A stretch of DNA of 64,000 nt from Ovis canadensis. Lineage: Eukaryota > Chordata > Mammalia > Artiodactyla > Bovidae. The DNA lies in the NCBI RefSeq assembly GCF_042477335.2, contig NC_091245.1:229895501-229959500 (forward strand), in the 5' to 3' direction. A model generated the notes under the pieces. The model was not told the DNA's origin and searched no databases. It was given only the letters and a program-made list of their open reading frames with translations. This document shows, one piece after another, positions 20,426 through 31,699 of the stretch. Numbering within the stretch: the stretch's first letter is position 1; every line of letters begins with the position of its first letter. The position numbers and the translations under genes were made by a program.

Positions 20426-22885
20426 AACTTTTAATCTTTTCCAGACAAGGAACAAGTTCAGAGTCCTATCAGAGTACTGTATTCCCTTGGCAGAATAAAA
20501 CATTGTGTGCTGAACCCCTTCCCCAGCACCCCAACATTGTTATCCTGCTTCCCAAATAAGATGAAAGTGAACAAGGGTGCAATACAATGCCATTAAAATG
20601 AGCAGAGGGACAGTCTGAGGGCTGTGTCTGGAACTAGGGAGGGGCAGTCACTCTTCACCTTGATAAAGATGGGCATTTATACAAGGACAGATGACTCAGC
20701 TATCTTTGGCCCCAGCTACATGCGAAGCTCTCAGTATCCTCTGAATGTCTGCCCAGCCAGCAGCAAGGGGAACCCGAAGAACTGGGCCATGCAACCTGAC
20801 CACCATGAACCGAATTGACTCCCTTTTCATGTCAATCATCCAAATCATAGGTTTGCATAGGTCAGCAAATTCTTTTAAAAATTATTTTAAGATCCCCATT
20901 CTTTATAGCCACTCATTTCTCTTCAAACTCACAATGAATCTGTGATTATTCATTCAGTATTTATTGGGTACACACAAAATGGCAAGCACTGTATATCTGT
21001 TACAAACAGAATAACTGAGAGTTCACCCTTTAAGAACCAACTGAGGATTGAACTATTAAAAAAAATTTTTTTAAATACTCTATGATCAACCTTGCTATTT
21101 ATAAAATATTTTATTATAAAAACAATATCAAAAATTTTTAATCATCTGAAACATTTACAAATCTGATTATGAATTTACTTTTGTCTATTTTCTTTCTTTG
21201 TTTATATATGCATATAATTTTGATATGCTTTATTCATCAAACTTATATTGAGAACATAATGTATCTAGATTTAATGCAAGATGTTGGCAATACATACAGT
21301 TCAATCAAAACAGTCTCCATTTTCAAGTAGTCTAATAAAGAAGATAAATATGTGGTGTGACTATTGTTATAAGTAAGGTAATAGAACCTTAAGGAAGCAC
21401 AGGAGCCATCAAAAAGAAGGGTGAAATAGCGCGTTGTGTCCAGGGAACTGGAAGCGGTTCTTAACGGGAGCTGAGACGTGTGAGGGCAGTAGAGTGACAG
21501 GAGAGGGTCTGCAGGTCAGCGTCCAGCAAGCGTGGCTCACGCTTGGGGCACCCACATCATTTAGCATCCACACTTGGACAGTTTTGAAAGTGGAAGTGTT
21601 GCCAATAATGAAGATTCCAGAAAACCGGTGTAAACAAAGACGGCCCTGGAATAACTGAACTATATGGTCTTGCCCGGTTTCATGAGGGGACACTGGAGTC
21701 AGCTTCAGGATAAAAAATCAGAGGGCCGGGTCTGCATAGCTGCTTCTCACATACATCTACTGTCATTCACTGACATTCTCCTTTCCAGTCTTTCTAGAGG
21801 ATAAACGAAGAAGTCAGAGCTGTACACTAGAAGAAGCTGAATCCTAATCTGTCAATGAGGGAAACCAAATTGGGAAACCTACATCATGCAGCAGAATCAG
21901 TCCTTAAAGACTCAGAAATAGACAGAATCAAGCCAGAAACTGGGGTAAGGGAAGGTAATTAAAATGCTGAGGCCTCGTCAGTACAGGTGACAGGTAAAAT
22001 ACAGGACACCAGATAAGTGTGAATTGCAAATGAACAATGAAGAACTTTTTAATGTAAGTATGTTTCAAATATTAAATGGGATATACCTAAAATAAAGGAG
22101 CCTTCATTGCTTATCTTAAATTCAAATTTAATTGGTTGTTGTTTATTTTTATTTGCTGAATCTAGCAACCTTACTTGGGATGGACACAGACCCCAGGAAT
22201 GCTTCTCTACAAAGGAAAGAGAGAGGTGTAGAGAAAACAAACACTGGCTTCTCCCCTGTGCCTGCTGTGTGAGTTTCCATTGGTGTGTCTTACTAGCAGA
22301 ATCTAACTGGAAGACAACTGGCAAAAATATACTTAGGAAATGTTGGATTTCAGGCCCCTAGTCACAACATTACAGAACAGAAGATAGAATAAGGCGTCTG
22401 GAGATAACATAATTAGAAATCCTTTATATATGAAGTAAAATTTTAGTTTAAAATACTTATGAGAATAAAGATGCCTCTTGGTTAATGTCTTTCTGGACAT
22501 GCTTTTGATTGCCTACTTTGGTGCTCAGACATTTTGATTGCTTCTTCTGAAATGGGTAAAAGATAGCAATGATAACTGGAATGTGAGGTGTTATTAAAAA
22601 AAAAAGAGGTCCACTCGGAAGTACCATAGGAATGCAGGACTGTTCATTCTGACCAGAAGTCCTTTTCAGGATGAGTGGCCTTTGAATGATATCTCATTTG
22701 CATAATGAAAGAGGAGGAAAGGGAAAGGCCTTCCCAGATGGACAATGAAATTGAAATCAGAGGAGAGGAAGTGTGCAGCGTGTTCTGAGAATAGCTGAGG
22801 TTTGATATAGCTGAGTAAAGAGGATGTGTGGGTGTGGGATGGGGATCGAATCTGGTCATGCGTGAAGAGCACCTTGTTTGGAGGA
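20426..22885. other. repeat-poor intergenic stretch
   Basis: About 2.5 kb with no ruminant SINE. 'attcattcagtatttattggg' (20948) and 'ttattcatcaaacttatattg' (21230) suggest small pieces of the unassigned old repeat. No gene is supported. Confidence 0.5.
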
Positions 22886-23778
22886 TGCTTCAGTTCAGTT
22901 CAGTTCAGTTCAGTCACTCAGTCCTACCTGACTCTTTGCGACCCCATGAATCGCAGCACGCCAGGCCTCCCTGTCCATCACCAACTCCCGGAGTTCACTC
23001 AAACTCACATCCATCGAGTCCGTAATGCCATCCAGCCATCTCATCCTCTGTCGTCCCCTTCTCCTCCTGTCCCCAATCCCTCCCAGCATCAGAGTCTTTT
23101 CCAATGAGTCAACTCTTCGCACGAGGTGGCCAAAGTACTGGAGTTTCAGCTTCAGCATCATTCCTTCCAAAGAAATCCCAGGGCTGATCTCCTTCAGAAT
23201 GGACTGATTGGATCTCCTTGCAGTCCAAGGGACTCTCAAGAGTCTTCTCCAATACCACAGTTCAAAAGCATCAATTCTTCAGCGCTCAGCCTTCTTCACA
23301 GTCCAACTCTCACATCCATACGTGACCACTGGAAAAACCATAGCCTTGACTAGACGGACCTTTGTTGGCAAAGTAATGTCTCTGCTTTTCAATATGCTGT
23401 CTAGGTTGGTCATAACTTTTCTTCCAAGGCGTAAGCATCTTTTAATTTCATGGCTGCAGTCACCATCTGCAGTGATTTTGGAGCCCAAAAAATAAAGTCT
23501 GCCACTGTTTCCCCTGTTTCCCAACTATTTCCCATGAAGTGATGGGACCAGATGCCATGATCTTTATTTTCTGAATGTTGAGCTTTAAGTCAACTTTTTC
23601 ACTCTACTCTTTCACTTTCATCAAGAGGCTTTTTAGTTCCTCTTCACTTTCTGCCATAAGGGTGGTGTCATCTGCATATCTGAGGTTGTTGATATTTCTC
23701 CCAGAAATCTTGATTCCAGCTTGTGCTTCTTCCAGTCCAGCATTTCTCATGATGTACTCTGCATATAAGTTGAATACT
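22886..23778 (-). mobile_element. BovB LINE, 5'-truncated
   Basis: Antisense copy from a (TTCAG)n tail at 22891-22914 to the RT region. The minus strand encodes NINNLRYADDTTLMAES near 23640-23700. Stop codons break the frame. The young-looking tail and low divergence suggest a relatively recent insertion. Confidence 0.95.
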
Positions 23779-24180
23779 AAAGTAACAATTTGGTTTTTGT
23801 TCTGCCTATAATGCATAAGCAATGGGGACTCATTCAAAGACTCTGAAGCCAAGGAAATAGTTAGATTTGAACCACGTGTATTTGAGGCCAGATTAATGGA
23901 TGAGATTTCTCAGAAAGCAAATATAGAGAAATGGGTCTCAACCTTGTAAAGCCCATGGCCCTTATTGATAAACAATAAATATTCACAGATACCCATCTTG
24001 GGGAATCTTTATGACACCTACTATAAATCACTGCTTTCTTCTGCTTACCCCTGCCACATTCAGTTTTGTCAAAGTTTCTTTTGGTAGTATTTTGAAATAA
24101 ATAATAAGCTTCTCTCTCCTAAATCAAAATACGTAATTCCAAAAATGTTTTGTTTATCAAATTCTATTAATGCCATACTC
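23779..24180. other. intergenic, nothing recognised
   Basis: No gene or named repeat seen. Confidence 0.5.
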
Positions 24181-24192
24181 ATAAGCTATTTG
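24181..24192 (+). repeat. BOV-A2 target-site duplication, left
   Basis: ATAAGCTATTTG, exact partner at 24464-24475. Confidence 0.92.
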
Positions 24193-24463
24193 GAGAAGGC
24201 AATGGCAACCCACTCCAGTACTCTTGCCTGGAAAATCCCATGGACGGAGGAGCCTGGTAGGCTGCAGTCCATGGGGTCACAGAGAGTCAGACACGACTGA
24301 GCGGCTTCACTTTCACTTTTCACTTTCCTGCATTGGAGAAGGACATGGCAACCCACTCCAGTGTTCTTGCCTGGAGAATCCCATGGAGAGAGGAGCCTGG
24401 TGGGCTGCTGTCTATAGGGTTGCATGGAGTCGGACACGACTGAAGAGACTTAACAGCAGCAGC
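24193..24463 (+). mobile_element. BOV-A2 dimeric SINE, complete
   Basis: Two Bov-A monomers joined by a 'ttcactttcacttttcac' linker, each with 'ggcaacccactccag' and 'cggacacgactga' or a near match, ending in an AGC-repeat tail. Both ends are fixed by a 12-base target duplication. Confidence 0.97.
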
Positions 24464-24475
24464 ATAAGCTATTTG
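24464..24475 (+). repeat. BOV-A2 target-site duplication, right
   Basis: ATAAGCTATTTG, partner of 24181-24192. Confidence 0.92.
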
Positions 24476-25029
24476 AGGTAATTGTTCAAAATTATTTCAT
24501 GAACACTTTGGCAATGCACATTATTTCTCATTGCAGTTAAAAAGAAATCAAAGTTGTAAGAGGACAGGGTGGGATAACATCTCCATAATGTGGTTGTTAT
24601 GACTTCATGCTGCTTCCCAGTAAATGGAGCAGGACCCTATGGTCCTTGCCTTCCCCCTCCGTCATGTCCTCTGTCTGCTTTTTGTATGTGGAAAATTTTA
24701 GTCAAAGAATAAGTTTAATCAGAGAAGTGAGAAATGCGGAAACAAAGGAAAACAGTCAAAGGAGACAGTAATGATCAGGTAGTCATTAAACCTAGTCAGG
24801 GGCCTTTAGTTTTTTCTCAAGGTCTATAGATAATATTCTGGGCCATATTCTGTGAGCCATCTTATAGACACTGAAACCCCAGGGTGGAAAAGTTAACTAC
24901 ACGAAGACCAGACTGTATCCAGGATATGAGCTGCCACAATTCTGAGAATTGGCCACAAAGAAATGGAAACAAATGAACCCTGGAATCGAAGATTGTTTTA
25001 TTATTGGTCATGCGAATAGTAGATAGGTT
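24476..25029. other. intergenic, nothing recognised
   Basis: Unique-looking sequence without a supported gene. Confidence 0.5.
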
Positions 25030-25328
25030 TATATTTGCTTGGTCCAATGAATATTCATTGGAAGGACTGATGCTGAAGGTGAAGCTCCAATACTTTGGCC
25101 ACCTGATACAGACTCATTGGAAAAGACTGATAACTCATTGGAAAAGACTCTGGGAAAGATTGAGGGCAGGAGGAGAAGGGGACCACAGAGGGTGAGATGG
25201 TTGGATGGCATCACCGACTCAATGGACATGAGTTTGAGCAAACTCTGGGAAATAGTGAAGGACAGGGAATCATGGTGTCCCATGGGGTCTCAAAGAGTTG
25301 TACATGACTTAGCAACAGAACAACAAAA
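25030..25328 (+). mobile_element. BovB 3' fragment with internal duplication
   Basis: Sense BovB tail from 'gaaggactgatgctgaag' to 'catgacttagcaacagaac'. ACTCATTGGAAAAGACT occurs at 25112-25128 and again at 25133-25149, a 21-base tandem duplication not present in the other copies here. Confidence 0.92.
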
Positions 25329-25435
25329 ACAATGAGATTTATTGTTAGCAACTTTTTTGAGAGGTAATGTAAAGCTGTATCTTGGCTCCTTGCAAAAGAG
25401 TACTATGCTCCATTTCCAGTGTCTGTTTGATGGTT

Positions 25436-25612
25436 AATTTTAGTGTCAATTTAAAGGGGGATGCCCAGCCAGGATGGCGAAACATTACTTCAGGGTGTGT
25501 TAGTGAGAGTATTCCTGGAAGAGATTAGCATTTGAGTCAGTAAACTGAAGTTTGTCCTCACCAATGCAGGAGGGTATCATCCAATCCATCAAGCACTTGG
25601 TAGAACAAAAAG
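25436..25612 (+). repeat. old mammalian repeat, family not assigned
   Basis: 'gatggttaattttagtgtc', 'gagagtattcctggaagag', 'attagcatttgagtcagtaa', 'ggtatcatccaatccatcaa' match a widely dispersed mammalian repeat that I recognise but cannot name with confidence. The SINE at 25614 interrupts or bounds it. Confidence 0.5.
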
Positions 25613-25613
25613 G

Positions 25614-25825
25614 AGGCTGCTGCTGCTGCTGCTGCTCAGCCACTTCTGTCACATCCAACCCTTTGTGACCCTATAGGCTGTAGCCCACCAGCCTCCTCTG
25701 TCTGTGGGATTCTCCAGGCAAGAATACTGGAGTAGGTTGCCATGCCCTCCTCCAGGGGGTCTTCCCAACCAGGGATTGGCCCTTGTGTTTCCTGCATTGG
25801 CAGGCAGATTCTTTACCTGGGAAGC
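25614..25825 (-). mobile_element. Bov-tA SINE with GCT tail
   Basis: A GCT repeat, then 'cagccacttctgtcac', 'ccaggcaagaatactggag' and 'ggcagattctttacc'. It looks somewhat older and is shortened near its tRNA-derived end. Confidence 0.92.
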
Positions 25826-26554
25826 GGGCACGGAGGCTACTAAGAAGCCTAGTGGAAGAATCTGTGACTCTGTCTCAGGTCAAAGGAGCCTTCCCAGGGC
25901 TGCTGCATTGTGCTGAGTCTGAGGCCCAGTGCGTCATGCATGTTAGAGGCAAAGGGCAACCCAACACTCTCCAAGACTTCAACCTTTCTTGGAGAGTTCA
26001 GCTTGTAGGGGGCTTCCTTTCTTGAAAGCCACAGCTTTCTTTTCCATCAAAATATTCCTCCTATAGAGTGCTGCTTCCCTAGAGGTTTGGGCAAAAAGGG
26101 CCCCGAACAGAATCTTGATACCTTCTCTATGTCAGCTACCCTCCAGAGTTTCTATTTCAGGTTGGAGAAGTGCCTCCATTCCTCAGATCATGTGTTGGAG
26201 CTAGCTGGCCAACATCAACCAGTTCGATGACCTGACCAAGCTTGTCCCCAGCTGGGGTTATTAGCTTCTTGCTTTTCCTCAAATGTTTACTGATGATGTT
26301 CGCTCCCATCCACATATACATGGTCTCCAGCATTCTTGTTACAGGCTCATAATAATCCAGTATCTGACACAGCCTATGAATAACAAACATCAGTTTCATA
26401 TGGAAAGAGGAGGGACGTAACCTCTCAGCTGTGATCCAGAATACTAAATATGCACATTTGTAGTATAGAAATATCATGAAATGCTAATTTAAATAATGTT
26501 CAGGGAGCCCCTAAATTATAAGCCAGGCACCCAAGAATCCCAAGTCACAGGGAA
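25826..26554. other. intergenic with an unexplained 106-residue minus-strand frame
   Basis: The minus-strand frame 26157-26477 gives a hydrophobic start and a basic middle (SKHLRKSKKL). I recognise no family, there is no sign of introns or a poly(A) tail, and chance is the likeliest explanation. The rest shows nothing. Confidence 0.4.
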
Positions 26555-26860
26555 AGGCAAGGAAATTCGTAGACAATGTGACTGTGTACCTACAAAACTC
26601 AGAGAATGAATAACAAACTAAGACATTCCGGCCAAGACACAAGATCAACAAAGATAGTAGCATTCCTCATAGCCAGCAATAACTGAGGAAAAACCCTACT
26701 CTCAATAGCAATAAAAACTGTAAAATATTGAGCAGTAAACTCGGCAACATGTGCACAAGGCCTGTATGAAGAAAATATTAAATCTTTACTGCTGGTCTTT
26801 AAAAAATCAGCCAAATAAAGGAAGAGATATAACATTGTAAAAATGTCAGTTCACTCCTAA
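26555..26860 (+). mobile_element. L1 ORF2 fragment
   Basis: 'gtagacaatgtgactgtg', 'gatcaacaaagatagtagc', 'caatagcaataaaaactg', 'gcacaaggcctgtatgaag', 'aggaagagatataacattg' follow the L1 ORF2 region on the plus strand. Broken frame. Confidence 0.72.
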
Positions 26861-26899
26861 AGTAATCTGTAAGTGAAATTCAGCCTCAGTCGAAATCAA

Positions 26900-27520
26900 C
26901 CAGTAACAAATATTTGTAGAACATTTAATTATGAGTCAGTTACCTATTTTAAGCATTGGAGGTACAGTGATGATTGACAGCATCTCTGCTCTCACGTTTA
27001 CATTCTAATGCAAGGTGGGTGAAAGTGAAAGTCGCTCAGTCGTTTCCAACTCTTTGAGACTATACACAGTCTGTGGAATTCTCCAGGCCAGCATATTGGA
27101 GTGGGTAGCCTTTCCCTTCTCCAGGGGATCTTCCCAACCCAGGGATCAGACCCAGGTCTGCTGATCCAGGGCTCGAACCCAGGTCTCCTGCACTGCAGGC
27201 AGATTCTTCACCAGCTGAGCTACAAGGGAAGCCCAATGCAAGGTGAGAGGGGGGAGATAAATACACCAACAAATAAACAAGATGCAAGATTTCTTTCCTC
27301 ATTCTGGGACTCAGGCTTATGGAGCAGCCACTGCCATGAACACTGCTGGTCACTGTGATGCAGGGGAAAGGGAACTCTGAGGGATCTTACATAGCCAGTG
27401 AAATGTTCTGGGCCACAGGCACCCCTTCCACTTCTGCTCACAATTCAGGAGCCAGAAGGAGTTCCATGGCCTCATGTGACCACAAGGAGGCAGAAAGTGC
27501 TGTCCCACTGTGCACCCAGC
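26900..27520 (+). repeat. ancient dispersed repeat split by a SINE
   Basis: Same class as 7680-8200: 'taagcattggaggtacag', 'gcatctctgctctcacg', 'tttacattctaatg', then after the SINE 'gagataaatacaccaac' and 'aataaacaagatgc'. Confidence 0.55.
27018..27234 (-). mobile_element. Bov-tA SINE with target duplication and internal repeat
   Basis: Antisense Bov-tA, ends fixed by AATGCAAGGTG at 27007-27017 and 27235-27245. Inside, the 'gggatc..acccaggtctcc' segment of the tRNA-like part is partly repeated ('gatccagggctcgaaccc' after 'acccaggtctgct'). Confidence 0.95.
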
Positions 27521-28208
27521 AAGGGAGCAAATCAGATCAGTTTGGCAAATAGTGTGAATAACTACCTCATCCTAATGATGGTCTGATTTTTTTTTTTATC
27601 ATTCTGCTTTTTAAGTTTAGATTCTTAATGTCTGGAATTTCTTTATGAACAGTATATCTGGTTTCCAAATGTATAGTAAATCTTTTCAATACTGCAAATT
27701 TAAAAGACCCCTATTTTTTAATAATTGTGTTTGGTTTCAAATAACAGACACCAGAAAAAAAACTCAGTGGGTCAACAACTTAGAGGTTCTATTTTGCTCA
27801 CATGCAGGGATTTTTTTTTTTTAAGAATAAGGACATATTGCCACTACTAGTAAATTTATTTGTGTATGTGATCAGATTTAAGATACAATTTGGAGGCAGT
27901 AGCCACAGGACTTGCTAATGAATGGGATATGAGTAAGACAGCATTCAAGATATTAATAACTCCTAAGTTTTTTGACTAAACTAGGAGGATAATGATGCCA
28001 TTTACTGAGAAGAGGGAGAACTGGGCTTTAAGGAGAAAAGCCATAGTTAAAATGTATGTCCTTTAATAAAATTTGACAAGCTGATTGAAATTTGGCATAG
28101 AAGAGAAAATAGGCAAAAAGAAAAAACAACCCACAAATAATCATTAATAATAAGCAGTTTAAAAAACATTACATAGTGGGAGGTGCAGAGACAAGTATAT
28201 AGTACACT
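27521..28208. other. AT-rich intergenic stretch
   Basis: No gene or named repeat. Homopolymer T runs occur at 27589-27598 and 27810-27822. Confidence 0.5.
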
Positions 28209-28232
28209 GACACACACACACACGCACACACA
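28209..28232 (+). repeat. (CA)n microsatellite
   Basis: Twelve CA-type units interrupted once by CG. The 60-residue minus-strand frame that begins with CVCVCV is its translation. Confidence 0.9.
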
Positions 28233-28369
28233 ATATAAGTCAGTTCACAGTAGACAGGTAGCATAAGCATGAAAAGATACAATTCTTATTATAAGCTCCC
28301 AAGAATCTGTTTGTTCATTACTATTGCATAGCCTAGCTTATTCTGGTTGATATCCTGTGAAAACACACA

Positions 28370-28720
28370 CATGCAGAAATGAACCAGGTATCTGTGTACT
28401 TATAAAGTTAGTTTGCTAAGAGATATTATTAAGGGAAAGAAACTAATTCTACAATAGTACAGCTGGTAAAATATCACTTTATGTTAACCCCCACTCCCAC
28501 AAAGTAGTAAACTATATGTTTCTCAGATATATGTATGTTAATGTAAGGAAAAACATCTAGAAAAAGACACATGAAACTAGTGAGGGTTTATCTTCCTCTG
28601 AGGGAGGCTTGGTTATAAGGAGATTTTTGCTGTATCTGCATTTAAAATATACAGTAAAAAAAATTAACTAAAAAGGCAAAACATCACAATATGAAAGAAA
28701 TTATATACTGTATATACACA
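28370..28720 (+). mobile_element. possible L1 3' UTR relic
   Basis: 'gtatgttaatgtaaggaaaa' and 'gagggtttatcttcctctgag' resemble an old L1 3' UTR segment. Weak. Confidence 0.35.
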
Positions 28721-28735
28721 TTAAAAGAAAAGGAG

Positions 28736-28858
28736 AAGGGAATTCCCTGGCAGTTCAGTTGTTAGGACTTCAGCACTTTCACTGCCAAGGACTCGGGTTC
28801 AATTCCTGGTCAGGGAACTAAGATCTCGAAAGCTGCACAGCATGGCCAAAAAGAAAAT
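28736..28858 (+). mobile_element. CHR-type SINE
   Basis: Sense CHR: 'gggaattccctggcagttc', 'gttaggacttcagcac', 'ggttcaattcctggtcag', 'ggaactaagatctcg', 'gcatggccaaaaag'. Confidence 0.9.
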
Positions 28859-28931
28859 AGTAGGAAAGGAAGAAGAGGAGGGAGGGAAAGAGGAAGAAAA
28901 GGAGGGAGGGAAAGAGGAAGAAGTAAAAGGG
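28859..28931 (+). repeat. purine-only tract with a 22-bp tandem repeat
   Basis: Almost uninterrupted A/G for about 60 bases after the SINE tail. A 22-base unit at 28877-28898 is repeated exactly at 28901-28922. Such tracts can form triplex (H-DNA). Confidence 0.88.
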
Positions 28932-29145
28932 TAAATTGTTACCAGGGTCTATCCCACTCAGTTAAGGAAATAGAACATCACCTATACTGTGAAGACCTCT
29001 GGGGCCCCTAAATGATTGTTTCTCCCTCCTCACCCAGAAAAATAACTATTAACCTGTAGCTAGTGTTACTCCTTGCTTTTCGTTTTAGGTTTTTTTATAT
29101 GGAAAAAATATTCAGCATCATATAAGTAACATATAAAAAATAATA

Positions 29146-29214
29146 CTTATTACTTACTATAACTATTAAGTAATAATTATTACTTAAGCTGTGTATTATT
29201 TAATAAGTAATAAG
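29146..29214. repeat. nested AT palindromes
   Basis: A perfect 22-base palindrome lies at 29166-29187, each half being TTAAGTAATAA / TTATTACTTAA. An outer pair, CTTATTACTTA at 29146-29156 and TAAGTAATAAG at 29204-29214, is also exactly complementary. Together they could extrude a cruciform. Confidence 0.9.
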
Positions 29215-29275
29215 ACCTAAGTTATATATTACTAATGTATAAAAAGTAACATATATTTCTAAGTAATATATCATT

Positions 29276-30263
29276 TTGTTTATTTTCTACTTTATTAATT
29301 TCTGTTTTTATCTTCATTATTTCCCACATTCTGCTTTTTCTGCTTTGTCTCTTGTTTTTGTTTCTTATTTATAATATCTGAAAATGAGTTCTCATTTATT
29401 CTTTTTTTTCTTTTCCATATAAGCATTTATCTGTAAATTCCCCCAAAGTAACATTTTAACTGCATGCCACACATTTTTACTCATTTTCTAATTACCATTG
29501 TAATTTTTTCCTTTGACTCTTCAGTTATTTAGAAGTATTTTTCTAAATTTGCAAATATGTGGAAGTTTTATTATTTTTTCCTAGTTTAATTTTATGCTGG
29601 TCAAGAATACTGGTTCTTGGACATTTATTGAAATACTTTATGTCCTAGTATGTAGTAATTTTTTGTAAAAGTTCCACATACACTTGAAAGGGATGTGTAT
29701 TCTCTAATATTTGGGTATAATATTCTATGTCTGTTAGGCCAAGTTTTGTAATTGTTTCTCAGAACTTGTCTGCATGATCTATTGATCAAAGAAAGAAGAA
29801 TGTTAAAATATTCCTAACAGTAATATGATCATTTCTTCTTCAACTTTTGACAATTTTGCATCCCATATGTTGAAAATATTTTAAGTGCTGACAAAGTTAA
29901 AATTTTTATATCTTGCTCATGGATTGAATTTTTTTCAATATGTAGTGACCTAGTTGATCTCTAGCAATACTTTTTTCTTGAAATTGAGTTTGTCTGTTTC
30001 TGCTTTAGCCATCTCAGTTTCCTTTGGATTAGTGTTTACTTGCATTCCTTTCAGACTTTCTGTGTTGTTATGGTGAGATGTGTATCTTCTTGATAGCAAA
30101 AAGTTGAACTTTTAAAAAATTCAATCTTTGACTGCATCAGAAGAATGTAGTTTCTTGAGATTGACTGTGATTTATTTATCATTTCATTTTTATATTTTCC
30201 ATGTACCCCACTTTTCAAAGTTTCCACTCTTTGTTTTAGTTGGCTATACTTTTTCCTTTTTTT
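29276..30263 (-). mobile_element. old L1/HAL1-like LINE, antisense, first part
   Basis: T-rich antisense LINE sequence: 'ttttatcttcattatttcc', 'gtaaattcccccaaag', 'ctgcatgccacac', 'tttgcaaatatgtggaag', 'gaagaatgttaaaatattc'. It ends at a BovB insertion. Confidence 0.7.
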
Positions 30264-30276
30264 ATTCTTTTTTCAC
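30264..30276 (+). repeat. BovB target-site duplication, left
   Basis: ATTCTTTTTTCAC, recurring at 30911-30922 with one T fewer. Confidence 0.7.
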
Positions 30277-30910
30277 GGGAAAACAATGGAAACAGTGTCA
30301 GACTTCATTTTTAGGGGCTCCAAAATCACTGCAGATGGTGACTGCAGCCGTGAAATTAAAAGATGCTTACTCCTTGGAAGTAAAGTTATGACCAACCTAG
30401 ACAGCATATTGAAAAGCAGAGATGTTACTTTGCCAACAAAGGTCTGTCTAGTCAAAGCTATGGTTTTTCCTGTGGTCATGTATGGATGTGAAAGTTGGAC
30501 TGTGAAGAAAGCTGAGTGCCAAAGAATTGATGCTTTTAAACTGTGGTGTTGGAGAAGACTCTTGAGAGTCCCTTGGACTGCAAGGAGATCCAACCAGTCC
30601 ATTCTGAAAGAGATCAGCCCTGGGATTTCTTTGGAGGGAATGATGCTGAAGCTGAAACTCCAGTACTTTGGCCACCTCATGAGAAGAGTTGCCTCATTGG
30701 AAAAGACTCTGATACCGGGAGGGATTGAGGGCGGGAGGAGAAGGGGACAACAGAGGATGAGATGGCTGGATGGCATCACTGACTCGATGGACGTGAGTTT
30801 GAGTGAACTCCGGGAGTTGGTGATGGACAGGGAGGCCTGGCGTGCTGTGATTCATGGGGTCGCAAAGAGTTGGACACGACTGAGTGACTGAACTGAACTG
30901 AACTGAACTG
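30277..30910 (+). mobile_element. BovB LINE 3' fragment with target duplication
   Basis: 634-base sense BovB ending in a (CTGAA)n tail. Its 201-residue frame (30286-30891) is the C-terminal end of BovB ORF2, still open but lacking the reverse-transcriptase core, so it encodes nothing functional. Confidence 0.96.
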
Positions 30911-31004
30911 ATTCTTTTTCACCTTTATTGGTTTGGAAAGCATAGAATCTAATTATACTTTTTAATGGTTATACAAAGAGGCAGAGTTCTGAGATAGCTC
31001 CCCC

Positions 31005-31560
31005 TGATTCCCATCCTGTCATGTATAATTCCCTTTCCATGAGTGTAGGTGGGGACTGTAAATATAATGGATATTATCATCTTGATTAAATCATATGGCA
31101 AAGGTGAAAGAATTTTGAAAAAACAATTAAGGTTCCACTTTTGTTGACTTTGAGTTGATTAAAAGGGAGATTATCCTGGATGAGTCTGACCTAATCAGGA
31201 GACCCTGTAGGAAAGAGTAGACCCCTCCAGAAAAGGGAAATTTGAAGCAGCAGACTTTTGCTGGCCCGAAGGGACACAAAGAGTCATATCATGACTTGCC
31301 TGGAGGTCAGCATCTGGTAGCTGAGGCCTCTGGCCTACAACCACAAGAAACTGCATACTGCCAATAACCTGAATGAACTGGAAAAGGACCCTGAGTTCCC
31401 AGTGAGAATCCCAGCCTGGCCAACACCTTGACAGCAACCTTGTGAGAGACCCTGAGCAAAGGATTCAGCTATGCCATGCCTGAGATCCTGACCCACGGAA
31501 ACTGAGAAGCAGATGTATACTATTCTCAGCAGCTAAATTTGTGGGTATTTGCTAGGTAGC
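31005..31560 (+). mobile_element. MaLR/ERVL-type LTR relic
   Basis: 'gattatcctggatgagtc', 'gacctaatcaggagacc', 'caacaccttgacagcaacc', 'ttgtgagagaccctgagc', 'atcctgacccacggaaac' follow an old mammalian LTR of the MLT type. Family name uncertain; no coding parts. Confidence 0.6.
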
Positions 31561-31699
31561 AATGCATATGAGTGAATATAGTTACCTTGGAAATTTTAAG
31601 TTTATATTTAACTTAATGCCTGAAGAATAATCAGTGTGGTTATCCACACTTAGGAAAATTAAAGAACCTTAGAATGTTTTAATTCCTTTCACCATTCTC

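Noticed and set aside
26157..26477. 106-residue minus-strand frame with a plausible-looking composition
   Set aside because: No family is recognised, and there are no splice sites, poly(A) tail or partner exons. Kept only as an intergenic note; a protein search would settle it.
30286..30891. 201-residue open frame
   Set aside because: It is the C-terminal tail of BovB ORF2 without the catalytic core and begins within the insertion.
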